In this document: one piece after another, positions 31,680 through 43,137 of the stretch
Layout: each line of letters opens with the position of its first letter
Position numbering within the stretch: position 1 is the first letter of the stretch
NCBI RefSeq assembly: GCF_029962835.1
Contig: NC_080583.1
Span: 68,991,158-69,055,157 of the forward strand
From: Magnolia sinica
Taxonomy: Eukaryota > Streptophyta > Magnoliopsida > Magnoliales > Magnoliaceae
Direction of reading: 5' to 3'
DNA: 64,000 nucleotides
Made by a program: the position numbers and the translations under genes
Notes under the pieces: model-generated
The model's database searches: none
Seen by the model: only the letters and a program-made list of their open reading frames with translations
What the model was told of the DNA's origin: nothing

Positions 31680-32160
31680 AATAAAGAAAATTCAATGGCA
31701 TCTTCCAAGGAGGCCAATATTATCACATCTAATGATAGGCAAGTGGTGGTGATGTACTATGAGTCCATGATCGGACACATGCACGAAAATCATGGAGATG
31801 AGTGGATCCTCGACACAAGAGCGTCATATCACATGACTCATTGGAATTAGTTTATCAGTTGCAGAGAATGCGGTGGTGGACATGTTTTTATGGGCAATGA
31901 CAATGCCTGTAATGTTGTGGTTATTGGTACAGTGAGCATCAAGATGTTTGATGGGATGAAGCGTACCTTGACTAACGTCAAGCATGTTCCTGATATGAGG
32001 AAAAGTCTAATTTCTCTCAATGCACTCGAGGCTATAAGGTGCTAGTTCAGTGGTATTGATGGTGTCCTTAAAGTTTCAAAAGGGGCACTCGTGGTTATGA
32101 GAGCGCAAAGGCACGAAAACCTTTACAAGTTGATCAGGAACACTTCAACAGGTGGAACGA
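31680..32160 (+). pseudogene. Copia protease, active-site Gly lost
   Basis: Aspartic protease region. The frame 31638-31850 ends in WILDTRASYHMTHWN. The family loop is D-T/S-G-A-S; here the Gly codon has become Arg (31812-31826), which should abolish activity. The frame then stops near 31848. Further text such as RMFDGMKRTLTNVKHVPD in frame pieces up to about 32040 is the rest of the protease and linker. Confidence 0.82.
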
Positions 32161-33000
32161 AAGCAGCTATTGTAAATTTCACGTCTCTACATATGTGGCA
32201 TGCTCGTCTGGGCCACATGAGCGAGCGGGGCATGGGAGTTCTTGATTATGTGCACTCTGACATATAGGGGCCATCGCCAGAAGTTTCTGTTGGAGGGTCA
32301 TCATGGTTTGTTTCATTTATTGACGGCTATTCCAGAAAAGTTTGGGTCTACTTCATGAAATGTAAATTCTATGTTTTCACCATATTTAAACAATGGAAGG
32401 CAATGGTGGAAAAATAATCACGGCGAAAATAAAGGTTTTAAAGACTGACAATGGTGGAAAATTTACATCCACTGAATTTAATGAATATTGCAATGATGAA
32501 GGGATCACCAAGCACAACACAGTGCACTGCACACCTGAGCAAAACAGTGTGGCTGAGCGAATGAATCGGACTCTCCTAGAGAGGGCCAGATGCATGTTAA
32601 ATAATGTTGCGTTGGGCAAGGACCTATACATAGGCAGTTAACATGGCTTGTTATTTGGTGAACTGATCTCCTTCAATGGCAATTGAATGTAAAATCCTAG
32701 AGGAAGTATGAACTGGTTAGAAAATCGACTACTCAGATCTACGCAGATTTGGTTGTGAGGCTTACTCTCATGTACCGTCAGTTGAGAGAGATAAGCTAGA
32801 CCATAGAGCCAAAAAGTACATCTTTGTTGGCTATGACATTAGTGTGAAAGGTTACATGTTATTCGACAAGGTCACACGCAAGGTCATCACTAATCGTGAC
32901 GTCAGATTCCATGAAAACTCTTTATTTCACAAGAATGATCAAGAGGAGCAAGAGGAACCAGAAAGGTTGATCATAGATGTCTAAATTGACACAAATAATA
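32161..33000 (+). pseudogene. Copia integrase, broken
   Basis: GAG-pre-integrase text HARLGHMSERGM lies at about 32200. The core has LDYVHSDI (first Asp), then VSFIDGYSRKVWVYFMK. The frame 32393-32641 holds IKVLKTDNGGKFTSTEFNEY (second Asp) and EQNSVAERMNRTLLERARCM (Glu). Later text near 32820 (FVGYDISVKGYMLFD) is the family's post-integrase segment. Stops occur at 32266 (after SDI) and 32641. The DDE residues are still readable, but across separate frames. Confidence 0.85.
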
Positions 33001-34098
33001 CTCAAGTAGAGACAGATGTGTAGACAGAAGTGCATGAGCAAATGGAGCAGCCACTTATGAGAAGGAACTCATCGTGTGGTCGCAGGTTATCGGCAAGATA
33101 CGGGGATGACTCTAATATTATATATGCCCTCATTACATATGAGGGGGACCTATCTACTATTCAGAGGCTCTTAATGAGCCTGATGTAGAAAAGTAGAAGG
33201 CGACTATAGATGATGAGATGAACTCATTGCAAAAAAATCACACATGGGAGCTGGTGGAGTTATCAGTGGGCCGAAAAGCGATCGGATGCAAGTGGTTATT
33301 GAAAAAAAACAAGATAAATACAAAGAAAAGTTGGTAGCGAAAGGTTATGCTCAGAGAGAATGAATCTACTTCACAAAGATATTCGCGCCGGTGGTTAAGC
33401 AGGTGTTTATCAGATTCGTGTTGGCGTTGGTTGCCCAATACGATCTCAAGCTAGAAAAGATGGATGTCAAGACTGCATTCCTATACGGGGAGTTGGAAGA
33501 ACATATCTACATGAAGCAACCAGAGGGATATGAAGTTAAAGGGGTTAGAGAAAAAGGTTTGCAGGTTAATGAGGTCGTTGTATGACTTGAAACAGTCGCC
33601 TCAGCAGTGGTATAAAAAATTTGATTCTTTCATGGTGAGTCAGAAATTTACTTAAAGTGAGTACGATCATTGTGTCTATTATAAGACACCGAGTGATGGC
33701 AAATTCATCATCCTAGTATTATATGTTAATGATATATTGATCGCCAATCATGATATGTTTGAAATCAACATACTGAAGACTTAGTAATCAGAGACATTCG
33801 AGATGAAAGATCCAGGGGCTGCAAAGAGGGTTCTCGGCATAGATATTCATAGAGAAAGGAAGAAGAGCAAGTTTTATTTATCATAAGTATAATAACTTGA
33901 AAAAGTATTGATCAAGTATGGGATGGACCAAGCAAAGCCAGTGAGCATTCCTCATGCAGCTCACTTCAAGCTTTCCTTATAACAATGTCCTAAATCAAAT
34001 GAGGAAAAGCAGATTATATCTCATGTGCCCTATTCAAATGTTGTTGATAGTTTAATATATGTCATGGTCTATACGAGACCTGATAAGCAGTCGGTATT
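33001..34098 (+). pseudogene. Copia reverse transcriptase, YVDD changed to YVND
   Basis: RT pieces: IDDEMNSLQKNHTWELVEL near 33205, then the frame 33391-33585 with VAQYDLKLEKMDVKTAFLYG (first Asp), LEEHIYMKQPEGYE and LKQSPQQWYKKFD. The active site near 33720 reads LYVNDILIA, so the second catalytic Asp of YVDD has become Asn. Several stops and frameshifts (33360, 33585, 33655, 33783) break the domain. Confidence 0.85.
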
Positions 34099-34680
34099 AT
34101 GAGCAGATATATGTCAAACCTCAGCAAGCAACATTGGAAAGCAATGAAATGGCTACGTCGATACATTCGGGATACGAAAGACTACGTCTTAACTTTTGAG
34201 AAGACAGGAGTAAAGTTAATAGGGTATGTGGATTCAGACTACGTAGGCAATGTGGATTCCAGAAAGTATACTTCAAGATACACGTTTATACTAGCAGGTG
34301 GAGCAATCAGTTGGATGTCAAAACTTCAGTCTGTGGTGACTCTTTCCACAACCGAAGCAAAATATATGACAGTGACGATAACATTTAAAGAAAGTGTTTG
34401 GCTCAGAGGCATGATAAATCAGTTGAGACTTCAGTAGGAGGCCGTGTCGGTTAACCGTGATAGCAAGAGCGCTATCAAATTGGCTAAAAATTCTGTTTAT
34501 CACTCACGTACTAAACACATTGATGTCCGTCACCACTTTATCCGACAAGTGCTTGAGAAAGGAGGCATTACACTGGAAAAGATTCACACCAGTGTGAATC
34601 TAGCAGATATGCTCACCAAGGTCGTTCCTATAGAGAAGTTCAAGTTCTGTACAACTTCTCTGGGCTTAATGATAACGTAA
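34099..34680 (+). pseudogene. Copia RNase H and C-terminus
   Basis: Two adjacent frames carry this region. The first (34099-34437) reads GYVDSDYVGNVDSRKYTSRY (Asp), then GGAISWMSKLQSVVTLSTTE (Glu). After a TAG, 34444-34680 reads SVNRDSKSAIKLAKN (Asp) and TKHIDVRHHFIRQ, ending LADMLTKVVPIEKF. This is a near-complete Copia RNase H with a single stop, the best-preserved domain of the element. Confidence 0.88.
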
Positions 34681-34791
34681 AAGAAGGACGGAGTGTGCAC
34701 GAGAAGTGTTGATTGAAGCTATAATGCGATGCAAAGATAAGAGAAGAGGTCAAGAAACTGTACGGTTAAAGATTAAAGAAATGGTAGAGAT

Positions 34792-34835
34792 TGTTATTAA
34801 AAAAGGATGCCTTAAATCTTCCTGTTGCTCGACAT
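34792..34835 (+). repeat. Copia 3' LTR stub
   Basis: Starts TGTTATTAAAAAAGGATGCC and matches the 5' LTR start for about 45 bp (CTTAAATCTTC, TTGTTGCT against CTGTTGCT). It then diverges. The rest of the 3' LTR is deleted or replaced. Confidence 0.75.
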
Positions 34836-34934
34836 CACCTATCTCGACTAGAGCACGAGTTGGCTACTACCTCGAAACCAGGCACGGCTTCAATGTTTCC
34901 CCGGATCCACCGAGGTGGGTGGATCGCGCCTTAA

Positions 34935-35475
34935 TGGGAACGAATTGGCTACTCCCCCTGACACCAGCCAATGGCTGGTGATCGGTGCTGTGTGGGCCCC
35001 ACCATGATGTATGAGTTTCATCCATGCTGTCCATCTATTTTTACAGATCATTTTATAGGATGAGACCAAAAATGAGGTATATCCCAATCTTAACTGGACC
35101 ACATTACAGGAAATAGTGTTGAATGAGTGTCGTCCATTAAAAACATTTTGGGGGCCATAGAAGCTTTAGATCAAGATGATTTTTGTTTTTTCCCTTCATC
35201 TGGGACTGTATGACCTAATCAACAAATTGGATATCAAATAAACAGTATAGTGGGCCTTAGGAGGATTTTAATGGTGGATATCTAATCACTATTGTTTTCA
35301 GGTGGTGTGGACCACCTGAGATTTATATACCTCTAATGTTTTGGATCAAGCCCTAAAATAATATTTAAAAATGGATGAACGGAATGGATGAAACACATAC
35401 ATCATGGTAGGGCCCACAGAGCACCGACCACCAACCACGAGTCTGGTGGCAGAGGGAGCAGCCAATCCGTTTCCT
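34935..35475. mobile_element. 541-bp MITE with long inverted ends
   Basis: The ends are inverted. The left reads ATTGGCTACTCCCCCTGACA and on to CGGTGCTGTGTGGGCCCCAC; the right, reverse-complemented, reads ATTGGCTGCTCCCTCTGCCA and on to CGGTGCTCTGTGGGCCCTAC. The flanks are GCCTTAA (34928-34934) and GCCTTGA (35476-35482), a 7-bp duplication with one mismatch. This is the most complete copy in the window of the dispersed CCACCATGATGTATG family, fragments of which occur in the intergenic regions, the expansin intron and the Tekay LTRs. Confidence 0.85.
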
Positions 35476-37059
35476 GCCTTGATGTATTTTTCTTAAATTA
35501 CCATACTATATATGGGACGTGCAGGAAGTTCCTACGCTGGAAACCTAGGTGGGCCCAACATGATGTTTGTGATAAATCTACCCTATTCATCCATGTTTTT
35601 AGCTCAATCTATGTCACGCCCCAAACTCGGAAACCGGGCTCACAAAATTCCCGATCGCCGAATCTGGCGCCGACAGCCTCCGTAGAACCCCATTCTCGGC
35701 TCCCAGCGCCCATTCGCCAGGTTCCGATCCTGGGATGCTACAAGGAGGATTTTCAACATCAGTTTGATTCGTAATAAGCATAACCAAAGGCATAACCCAC
35801 AAACAACAACCAAAAACTCCATCACATTTCCACTATAATAAAAAACTTTACAAGTACAATGAACATAAGGGAAATACAATGATGATGAACAAAAACTCCA
35901 AAATGATCAGCAACGCATCCAAGCCTCATCGCTGCTGCGATCTAACGTCACCTGCACGCAACAGTCGTGCATAAGCTTATAGAAAGCTTAGAGGGTGGTG
36001 AAAGTGTATGCTTAAGGTGATAATACAGTTATGCAGTATCAGAGTAAGGCGGAACATGCTGATGAATGCCAAGAATACCATTAGCCGTACCAAGGCCATG
36101 CGGTGCAAAGAATGATGTCGGCCATACCAAGGCCATGCAATGCGAAATGCAACTCAAGCATACAAATCCTCATCTAAGTCCACATGTCAATACAGCTCAA
36201 AATCTGGAATATCACCGGGGTCTAGTACACTCCAAGTCAGATTGCCGCCCCATCGCGCGCAATAAGGTGAGTGAAAAAGACCTCACTATTCGCCTGCCAA
36301 TATTGGGCTCGGCTCGTCAATAGCAGACCCATTCCTCGAGCTGGTCAGACTCAGCCTAGCATTGCCCCCTACTCTCGGGCGAGTAAGGCTGCACCCCCTT
36401 CCAACCGACCACGACACAGTGGAAAGCGTAACCGTCTGGTAATCGGCACTCAGCGCTCATGCACCCACTCGGTCTAGACGTTGGAGCAACCTCCTGGTAC
36501 CATAAGGGTTTAGGGACTTTCACCCAGGGATATCTATCGCATCCCATGTAGAACAGTATTTCCGGTATCCAATCATGCCAACCACAATACGTCTGTGGAG
36601 GCTACGGCCCTGATGTCGCTAGGGCGTACAGTAACCATATCACACAATGTGAATGCATGAATCACACTATCCAGTCATACAACAATCCTGCACGTATCGT
36701 GCGCTCATGTAGGGTAACACCCCCTGTACGGGAGCCCCTAAACAATCTGCCCGAAGGCATATGCGATGATCAGTCATTTCTCATATCAAGCATACGTATG
36801 ATGCATATGGTCATGAATCATGGAACTAAACATGTTGTATAGGATGGATGATAATCATAACAAAGATGGGCCCAGACGGCCTACACATTAGACGTACGAG
36901 CCTAACAATGGGCCCTAGGAAAAGACATAATGCGGACATTTAACCAACATTATACTTGCAATGTGGACGTCAAACCAACATTGCTCCCAAGGCACGACTG
37001 CCATAAATATCATTACATAAATCATGTTGGGATTGCACATTGCAATGGACTTCAGGTAT

Positions 37060-37420
37060 ATCCCATTGGGCCTTCAAGATATCAAATGGGTCGTATCATA
37101 TGGGCCTCATATTCATCAAATGGGCCACATCAATGGGCCACACCAATGGGCCTTATGTGCACTGCAATGGGCCATAACCCGTGGGCCTTAGAGTGCATCA
37201 AATGGGCCTACTCACATGGGCCTTATATGTATCAAATGGGCCTCGCCAATTGGGCCTCATACGTGCATCAAATGGGCCTCAACCCATAGGTCCCAATGCA
37301 CCTTCATGGGCCTTAACCCATGGGCCCCTAATACATCAAATGGGCCTCGACCCATGGGCCTTACATATAAATCGAAGTGGGCCTCAACCATGGGTCAGAA
37401 GTAGGCTGAGATGGGCCTCC
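37060..37420. repeat. TGGGCY cluster in the Tekay LTR
   Basis: Some 18 copies of ATGGGCC or TTGGGCC/GTGGGCC followed by T, A or C occur in 360 bp, spaced by short CATCAA-like linkers. They are repeated in the other LTR at about 45950-46310. TGGGCY is the plant site II element bound by TCP factors. The open frames here (Met-Gly-Leu repeats) are repeat artefacts. Confidence 0.85.
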
Positions 37421-37439
37421 CATCACCATTAGATTATTT

Positions 37440-37500
37440 ATAATATAATATAATATATATATATATATAATACATACAATATTATATATAATATAATATC

Positions 37501-37532
<32 letters not shown>

Positions 37533-37545
37533 CACACACACGCAC
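37440..37545. repeat. TA-rich and (CA)n microsatellites in the Tekay LTR
   Basis: TATAATATAATATATATAT-like text runs into a (CA)n run and CACACGCACGCACACC. The counterpart in the other LTR is at about 46325-46440, with different repeat numbers. Confidence 0.9.
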
Positions 37546-38867
37546 GCACACCACACGCCCACCGTCCCTGGACGGTGGGGAAAACACAAACATCACAGTT
37601 GGGACGGTGGCCAAAAACCCATACATCACTGTGGGCTCCATGTGGGGCCCAACATAACATTTATTTTCCATCCAGACCGTTGATAAGGTCGCTTGGACCC
37701 AGGTGAAGGGCAAAAACAAATTTCATGCTGATCCTAAACTTCTGTGGGCCCAAAATGGGATTTCAATGATAGAGGTTCAATCCCACTGCTCCCTACGGTG
37801 TGGGCCACCTGAGTCTTGGATCAGGCTGATTTTTGGGGTGGGCCCACGTCAGGTAGTGGCCCACCCTATGAACGGATTAGATGGTAAATAGACATCAAGG
37901 TGGGGCCCATGGCTACAGCCGTGGGTGGCTGTTGGTACGTCCGTCTGCCCCGACGCCGTGCGCAGGCGCTGCCTGCTGCGTCTGACACAGCAACAGCAGC
38001 TGCTGTGTTATTTTTTTTTTATTTTCAGAAAATCCATGGCATCCCATGGCCCAGCACGAGCAAAATAATTCCAAAATCGGACATATTTTGGCGTATAGGA
38101 AATCAGGGGAGGTTTCAATGGTGAAAACTGCCATTTGGTATGGTATGGCCCGCCAAGACCTCAGGTTGACACCATCTTTTGGTTCAACGCCTAAAAGAAG
38201 GATAGGAACGGAATGGGCGGCGTGGATTGAAGACATGCATCAAGATGGAGCCTACACAAGTGGACCACCCCCCTTGGCAAGCTAATATTTGCATTTTCCC
38301 AAAAACGTCCAGCGTCCCTGGACGCTGGACCCTTGTAAATACATTAGAGGTGGGCCCTGCTTAGGTGGGCCACCTCATGGAGAATAGTGTGGATACTACA
38401 CACAAAGTGGGCCCCACTTGTAGGTGATTTGGATGGAATACATACCCTGTGGTGGGGTCCATTCAAGTGGGCCACACAACCTCATCATCATAACAACAAA
38501 ATAAAATAAAATAAAATAAAATAAAAGGGGAGAGAGATAGAGAGTGAGACCGTGTGATGGAGGGACCTCGGCACTATGGGCCCTCCCTTGCACTAAATCA
38601 TACATCAAGTGGGTCCCATTACATGTGGGTCCATTAAAATTAAATCCAATGGTGGAGATCCCTTCTCTACTAAATTAGACGGTCTAGATGACCCTAAATA
38701 TGCAAGAAAATAAACATCATGATGGGGTCCATGGAGAATGGCCCCATCATGGAATGATCATGATGATCCACGTGGGCCATCGGCCACATCTTAGGGTCCA
38801 AAGTGAGATCCAAACCATTGATCGGTTGGTCTCACTTGGCCCATCATAAAAATATCAAAATCTACCT

Positions 38868-38874
38868 TATAAAG
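38868..38874 (+). promoter_or_regulatory. TATA-like box antisense to the Tekay element
   Basis: TATAAAG on the plus strand lies 61 bp before an ATG (38935). In the other LTR the same spot (about 47781-47787) reads TATCAAG. Whether it acts as a promoter is unknown. Confidence 0.35.
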
Positions 38875-38934
38875 GCACCCACCGCTTGATCTTCTTGCTC
38901 CCTTAGCTTCCTTAGCTCCTTGTGCTCCTCTTTG

Positions 38935-39093
38935 ATGGAGGAAGATGAAAAATGGATGGTTGAGATGAGAGATCTAGGGATGGAAAGGTGGGCCACACAT
39001 GAGCATTTTTCTCACCATGGGAGGGCTTTGAGAGGTTCATACGTATGGTGCTTTCTTGCTTATGGGAGAGTTGAAAATGAGAGAGACTTGTAA
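38935..39093 (+). other. Small antisense ORF in the Tekay LTR
   Basis: A 52-codon frame starting MEEDEKWMVEMRDLGMERWA lies downstream of the TATA-like box. The frame is kept in the other LTR copy (from about 47851), where a substitution truncates it by one codon. No similarity is recognised. It could easily be chance in a conserved LTR. Confidence 0.3.
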
Positions 39094-39590
39094 GGGAGAG
39101 AGAGAGAGGAAGTGATGGGTGATGGAGTGATGGATGGGAGAGAGGGATGGGAGTGTAAGAGATTTTTGACTTTTGTGGCTAAAGGTGTAAGAAAAGCATG
39201 GGTTGTGTAAGAGCTTTTTAACTTTGGGGGTTGCTTGGGAAAGGGTGAAAGTTGATGTGTACTTGACATGATGGGATTGATGAGATTGATTGATTGATGT
39301 GACACCTTATAGAGATTCTCTCGGGATTCGCATGCGCGGCGTTTCCTCGCACCGAATGCTGGCCCACAACTTCCGACCAGAGCATCGCATCAGCGCGCGA
39401 GTCGCGGCATCGGAACCGCGGCAACGACGCAGTCGTTAAGGTATAAGTCCTGGGCTGAGTCGACTCGGGTTGATGGTATAAGAATCCAGGTCGCTCGCAA
39501 ATACCGATTAAGGGTCGAAAGTTGCCGAAATTTGACTGGAAAGACCGCGGAAGCCTATGGAACGGTACGGTCTAGGATACGGGGCTTACA

Positions 39591-39603
39591 GCTCTCCCCT
39601 CCT
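39591..39603 (-). other. Tekay polypurine tract
   Basis: In element sense AGGAGGGGAGAGC runs directly into the LTR start TGTAAGCCCC. It primes plus-strand synthesis. Confidence 0.9.
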
Positions 39604-39722
39604 AATAGAAATTTCGTCCTCGAAATTTATACAATCATCGTAACTAGGCAGAACTTAAGAGGGAGAAGAAACATAACATCACTATATAAAATCAGAGATA
39701 ACATACAACATACAACACATGA

Positions 39723-42584
39723 TCAATCATCAAAAAGATGGGGATAACGCTCTCGAATCTCAGCCTCGCGCTCCCAAGAAGCCTCCTCAACAGAATGGTG
39801 ACCCCACGGAACCTTCACCAACGGAATGATCTTGGTCCGGAGGACCTGCTCCTTCCGATCAAGGATACGGACTGGCTGCTCGATGTAAGAACCGTCTTCA
39901 CGAACCTCTAACGGCTGCCAATCGATAACAGGAACGATGTCTGACCCACACTTCCTCAACATGGAGACATGAAAAACGTTGTGGACGCCAGACAACTGAG
40001 ATGGCAAGGCAAGCCGATAGGCCACGGCGCCAACGCGCCTAGTGATCTCAAAAGGTCCTATGAATCTCAGGGCAAGCTTGCCCTTCGCTCCAAATCGCAC
40101 TACACCCTTCATGGGCGAGACCTTGAGATACACATGGTCCCCTACATCAAACTCCAAGGGACGACGTCGACGATCAGCAAAACTCTTCTGCCGGCTCTGA
40201 GCTGTGCGCATCCTCTGCCTGATGATATCAATAGCCTCTGACGTCTCCTGCACAAGCTCGGGACCTAGGAGACGATGCTCTCCAACCTCGGTCCAACAAC
40301 TCGGTGATCTGCATGGTCTGCCATATAGTGCCTCAAAAGGAACCATGCCGATAGTCGCCTGATAGCTGTTATTGTATGAGAACTCAGCCAATCGCAGATG
40401 CTCATCCCAGCTACCCCCGAAATCAATCGCGCAGGCTCGAAGCATATCCTCAAGGATCTGGTTGACCCTCTCGGTCTGGCCATCGGTCTGCGGATGGTAT
40501 GCTGTGCTGAGCTGCAAATCAGAACCCATCGCTCTCTGGAAGCTCTCCCAAAACTGAGACATGAACATCAGGTCTCGGTCAGAAACGATCGAGATTGGAA
40601 CACCATGCAGTCTCACAATATCCTCGATGAATAATCTCGCAAGCCGGTCCAAAGGCCAAGTCGCACGTATCGCAATAAAATGTGCCGACTTCGTCAGACG
40701 ATCAACGACAACCCAGATGGCGTCATGACCGCGCTGAGTCCTCGGCAAGCCCATAATGAAATCTGTCGACACGTGCTCCCATTTCCACATCGGGACACTC
40801 AACGGCTGCAATAGACCAGGGGGTCTCTGATGATCGGCCTTGACACGCTGGCACGTGTCACACTCGGCCACAAAGCTGGCGATCTGGCGCTTCATCCCCG
40901 CCCAAAAATACTGTCGCCTCATATCGTGGTACATCTTCGTCGAGCCAGGATGGATAGAAAACCGCGATCGATGTGCCTCGGTCATAAGATCTCTACGAAG
41001 CTCAGGAATATCCGGGACACATAATCGGCCTCTGAAGCGAAGTCCACCATCTGTACCAATCTGCCAATCTGTCTGACTCTCAGATGCTGCCTCTGCTCGG
41101 TAATCCTGTAACAACTCGTCTACCTGCTGAGCCTCGATCACCCTTGCGACAAGAGAGGGTTGAATCGACAGGCTCGATAACTGTACAATAGAAGACTGCA
41201 AGCCAAACTCAAAGTCGTACTCTGCTATATCCTCGAGCATCCGCCACTCTTGAATCATCATATGTGCCACCAGGCCTCGTGGCTGACGGCTGAGGGCATC
41301 CGCCACCACGTTCGCCTTGCCCGGGTGGTACTGGAGATCGAAATCATAATCCTTCAGGAGTTCCATCCAGCGCCTCTGCCTCATATTCAACTCAGACTGT
41401 GAGAAGAGGTACTTCAAGCTCTTGTGGTCAGAAAAGAGCTCGAACTTAACACCATAGAGATAGTGTCTCCACACCTTCAGTGCGAAGACAACTGCAGCCA
41501 ACTCTAAATCATGCGTGGGGTAGTTCAGCTCATGGACCTTGAGCTGGCGAGATGCGAAGGCCACTGGTCTCCCGTGCTGCATCAGGACAGCACCCAAACT
41601 AATATGCGAGGCATCGATAAATACAATAAATCCGTCACTCCTAGAAGGAAGAGTGAGGACAAGAGCGGACGTCAGACGGTCCTTCAACTCCATAAATGCT
41701 CGCTCGCAGGCGTCACTCCAAATAAACTCTGCGCCCTTTCGAGTCAACCTGGTCAACGGGGCTGCAATACGAGAGAAGCCCTCAATGAAATGCCGATAGT
41801 AGCCCGCTAAACCAAGGAAACTATGGATCTCGGACGCAGTCGTGGGCTGACCCCACTGACGCACTGCCTCAACTTTCGAGGGGTCCACTGCGACACCCTC
41901 CCTCGTCACCACGTGACCAAGGAACTTCACCTCCTCCTGCCAAAACTCGCACTTCTCCAGCTTTGCATACAACTGGTGTGCGCGGAGGGTCTGCAACGTA
42001 ACCTCTAAATGCTGCTCGTGCTCCTCACGAGTCCTCAAATAAATCAGAATGTCGTCGATGAAGACTACAACAAACTGATCGAGATACGGATGGAAGACCT
42101 CGTTCATCAACTGCATGAACACTGCTGGCGCATTGGTCAGTCCGAAGGACATGACATGAAACTCGAAATGACCATAACGCGTCCTGAATGCTGTCTTCGG
42201 AATGTCCTCCTCTCGGACCCAAATCTGATGATAACCGGAACGCAAGTCAATCTTCGAAAAGAACTGTGCACCCTGCAGCTGATCAAATAAATCATCAATC
42301 CTCGGGAGCGAGTACTTGTTCTTGATTGTGACCTTGTTGAGCTCACGGTAATCTACGCAAAGCCTCAACGAGCCATCCTTCTTCTTCACGAAGAGTACCG
42401 ACGCTCCCCACGGCGAACTGCTCGGACGGATAAAGCCTAACTCGCGCAACTCGTCCAACTACTTCTGCAGTTCCCGCAACTCCAATGGTGCCATGCGATA
42501 CGGGGCCTTCGAAATAGGCGCAGTACCGGGCACGAGATCAATCTGAAACTCAGTGAGTCGACGAGGTGGTAATCCCGGAATCTC
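39723..42584 (-). pseudogene. Tekay pol: RT, RNase H, integrase
   Basis: One open frame of 911 codons (39723-42458) runs on upstream in the same frame to 42584 through a single stop. [34 protein letters not shown] (first Asp) and active site [10 protein letters not shown]. RNase [40 protein letters not shown] and NVVADALSR, with all acidic residues present. Integrase: a zinc domain H-x-H...CDTCQ, then [10 protein letters not shown] (Asp), [10 protein letters not shown] (Asp) and DGQTERVNQ (Glu). The tail [20 protein letters not shown], then [10 protein letters not shown], is the chromodomain-type end of the Tekay/Del lineage. The only in-frame lesions are TAG codons at 42459-42461 (before [12 protein letters not shown]) and 42582-42584, each at a site where Gln is expected. 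Confidence 0.93.
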
Positions 42585-43137
42585 CTAAAACACATCGGGA
42601 AAATCGCAAACCACAGGCAACTGGTCAATGCTCACCGCTATGGGCTCTTCTATGGCACAAGACATCAAACAAGATAACGGCTCTCCTCTAGGCTCAGCAA
42701 TGAACTGGAACTGCAGCACGCCAGGTATACAAAACGTGACTGTCCTCGCAGAACAATCCAATATGGCGTGGTACTCGGCAAGCCAATCCATGCCCAGGAT
42801 AACGTCGAATGCGGACATAGGCAAAGTAAACAGATCGGCAGGCAAAAAGATATCCCCAACCAGAACGGGGCAAGACGAGCAAAATCGGCCCAATACTGCA
42901 GTCTTCTCCAAAGGAGTTGATACAGTCAACCCCTCACGAGCAGACTCCAATGGCAAACCAGTCGATCGGCAAAAACTCTCGGCCACAAAAGAGTGCGAAG
43001 CACTGGAATCAAACAAAACTCGAGTAATGCATGCGGATACTAAAAGCATACCCTCGATGACTCTTCCAGATGACTGAGGATCCTGCTGGGTCGCGTAGAA
43101 TCTAGCCTGAGCCGGCTGTAGAGGTGCATGTCCCCTC
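42585..43137 (-). pseudogene. Tekay protease
   Basis: The aspartic protease frame 42585-43049 contains TRVLFDSSASHSFVAESFCR, where DSSAS stands for the family's DSGAS/DSGATHSF loop (Gly to Ser), and MSAFDVILGMDWLAEYHAIL, the conserved C-terminal motif. The frame continues upstream without a stop to about 43137 through a Gln-rich linker. Downstream it runs into pol after one TAG. The Gly-to-Ser change in the loop may impair catalysis. Confidence 0.88.

Larger units (their letters stand above)
26453..34835 (+). mobile_element. Copia (Tork-like) retrotransposon with nested insertions
   Basis: A plus-strand Ty1/copia element. The 5' LTR begins at 26453, is split by LINE 2, and resumes at 30650-30897. 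The primer site is at 30900. The gag, protease, integrase, RT and RNase H order spans about 30966-34680. A 3' LTR stub begins at 34792 and is cut off after about 45 bp. The shared LTR start is the text AAAGGATGCCTTAAATCTTC, present at both ends. All domains carry stops or frameshifts. Catalytic motifs are degraded too (protease DTRAS, RT YVND), so it is dead. Confidence 0.88.
35612..39590 (-). repeat. Tekay 3' LTR, 3979 bp
   Basis: Starts TGTCACGCCCCAAACTC and ends GGGGCTTACA. In order it contains a TGGGCY-rich block (37060-37420), TA and CA microsatellites (37440-37545), pieces of the dispersed MITE family (37620-37910), a (TAAAA)n run (about 38498-38524) and a GA-rich stretch (about 39080-39150). 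Confidence 0.95.

Noticed and set aside
37181-37432. Met-Gly-Leu repeat frames in the Tekay LTRs
   Set aside because: They are translations of the TGGGCY array in a non-coding LTR.
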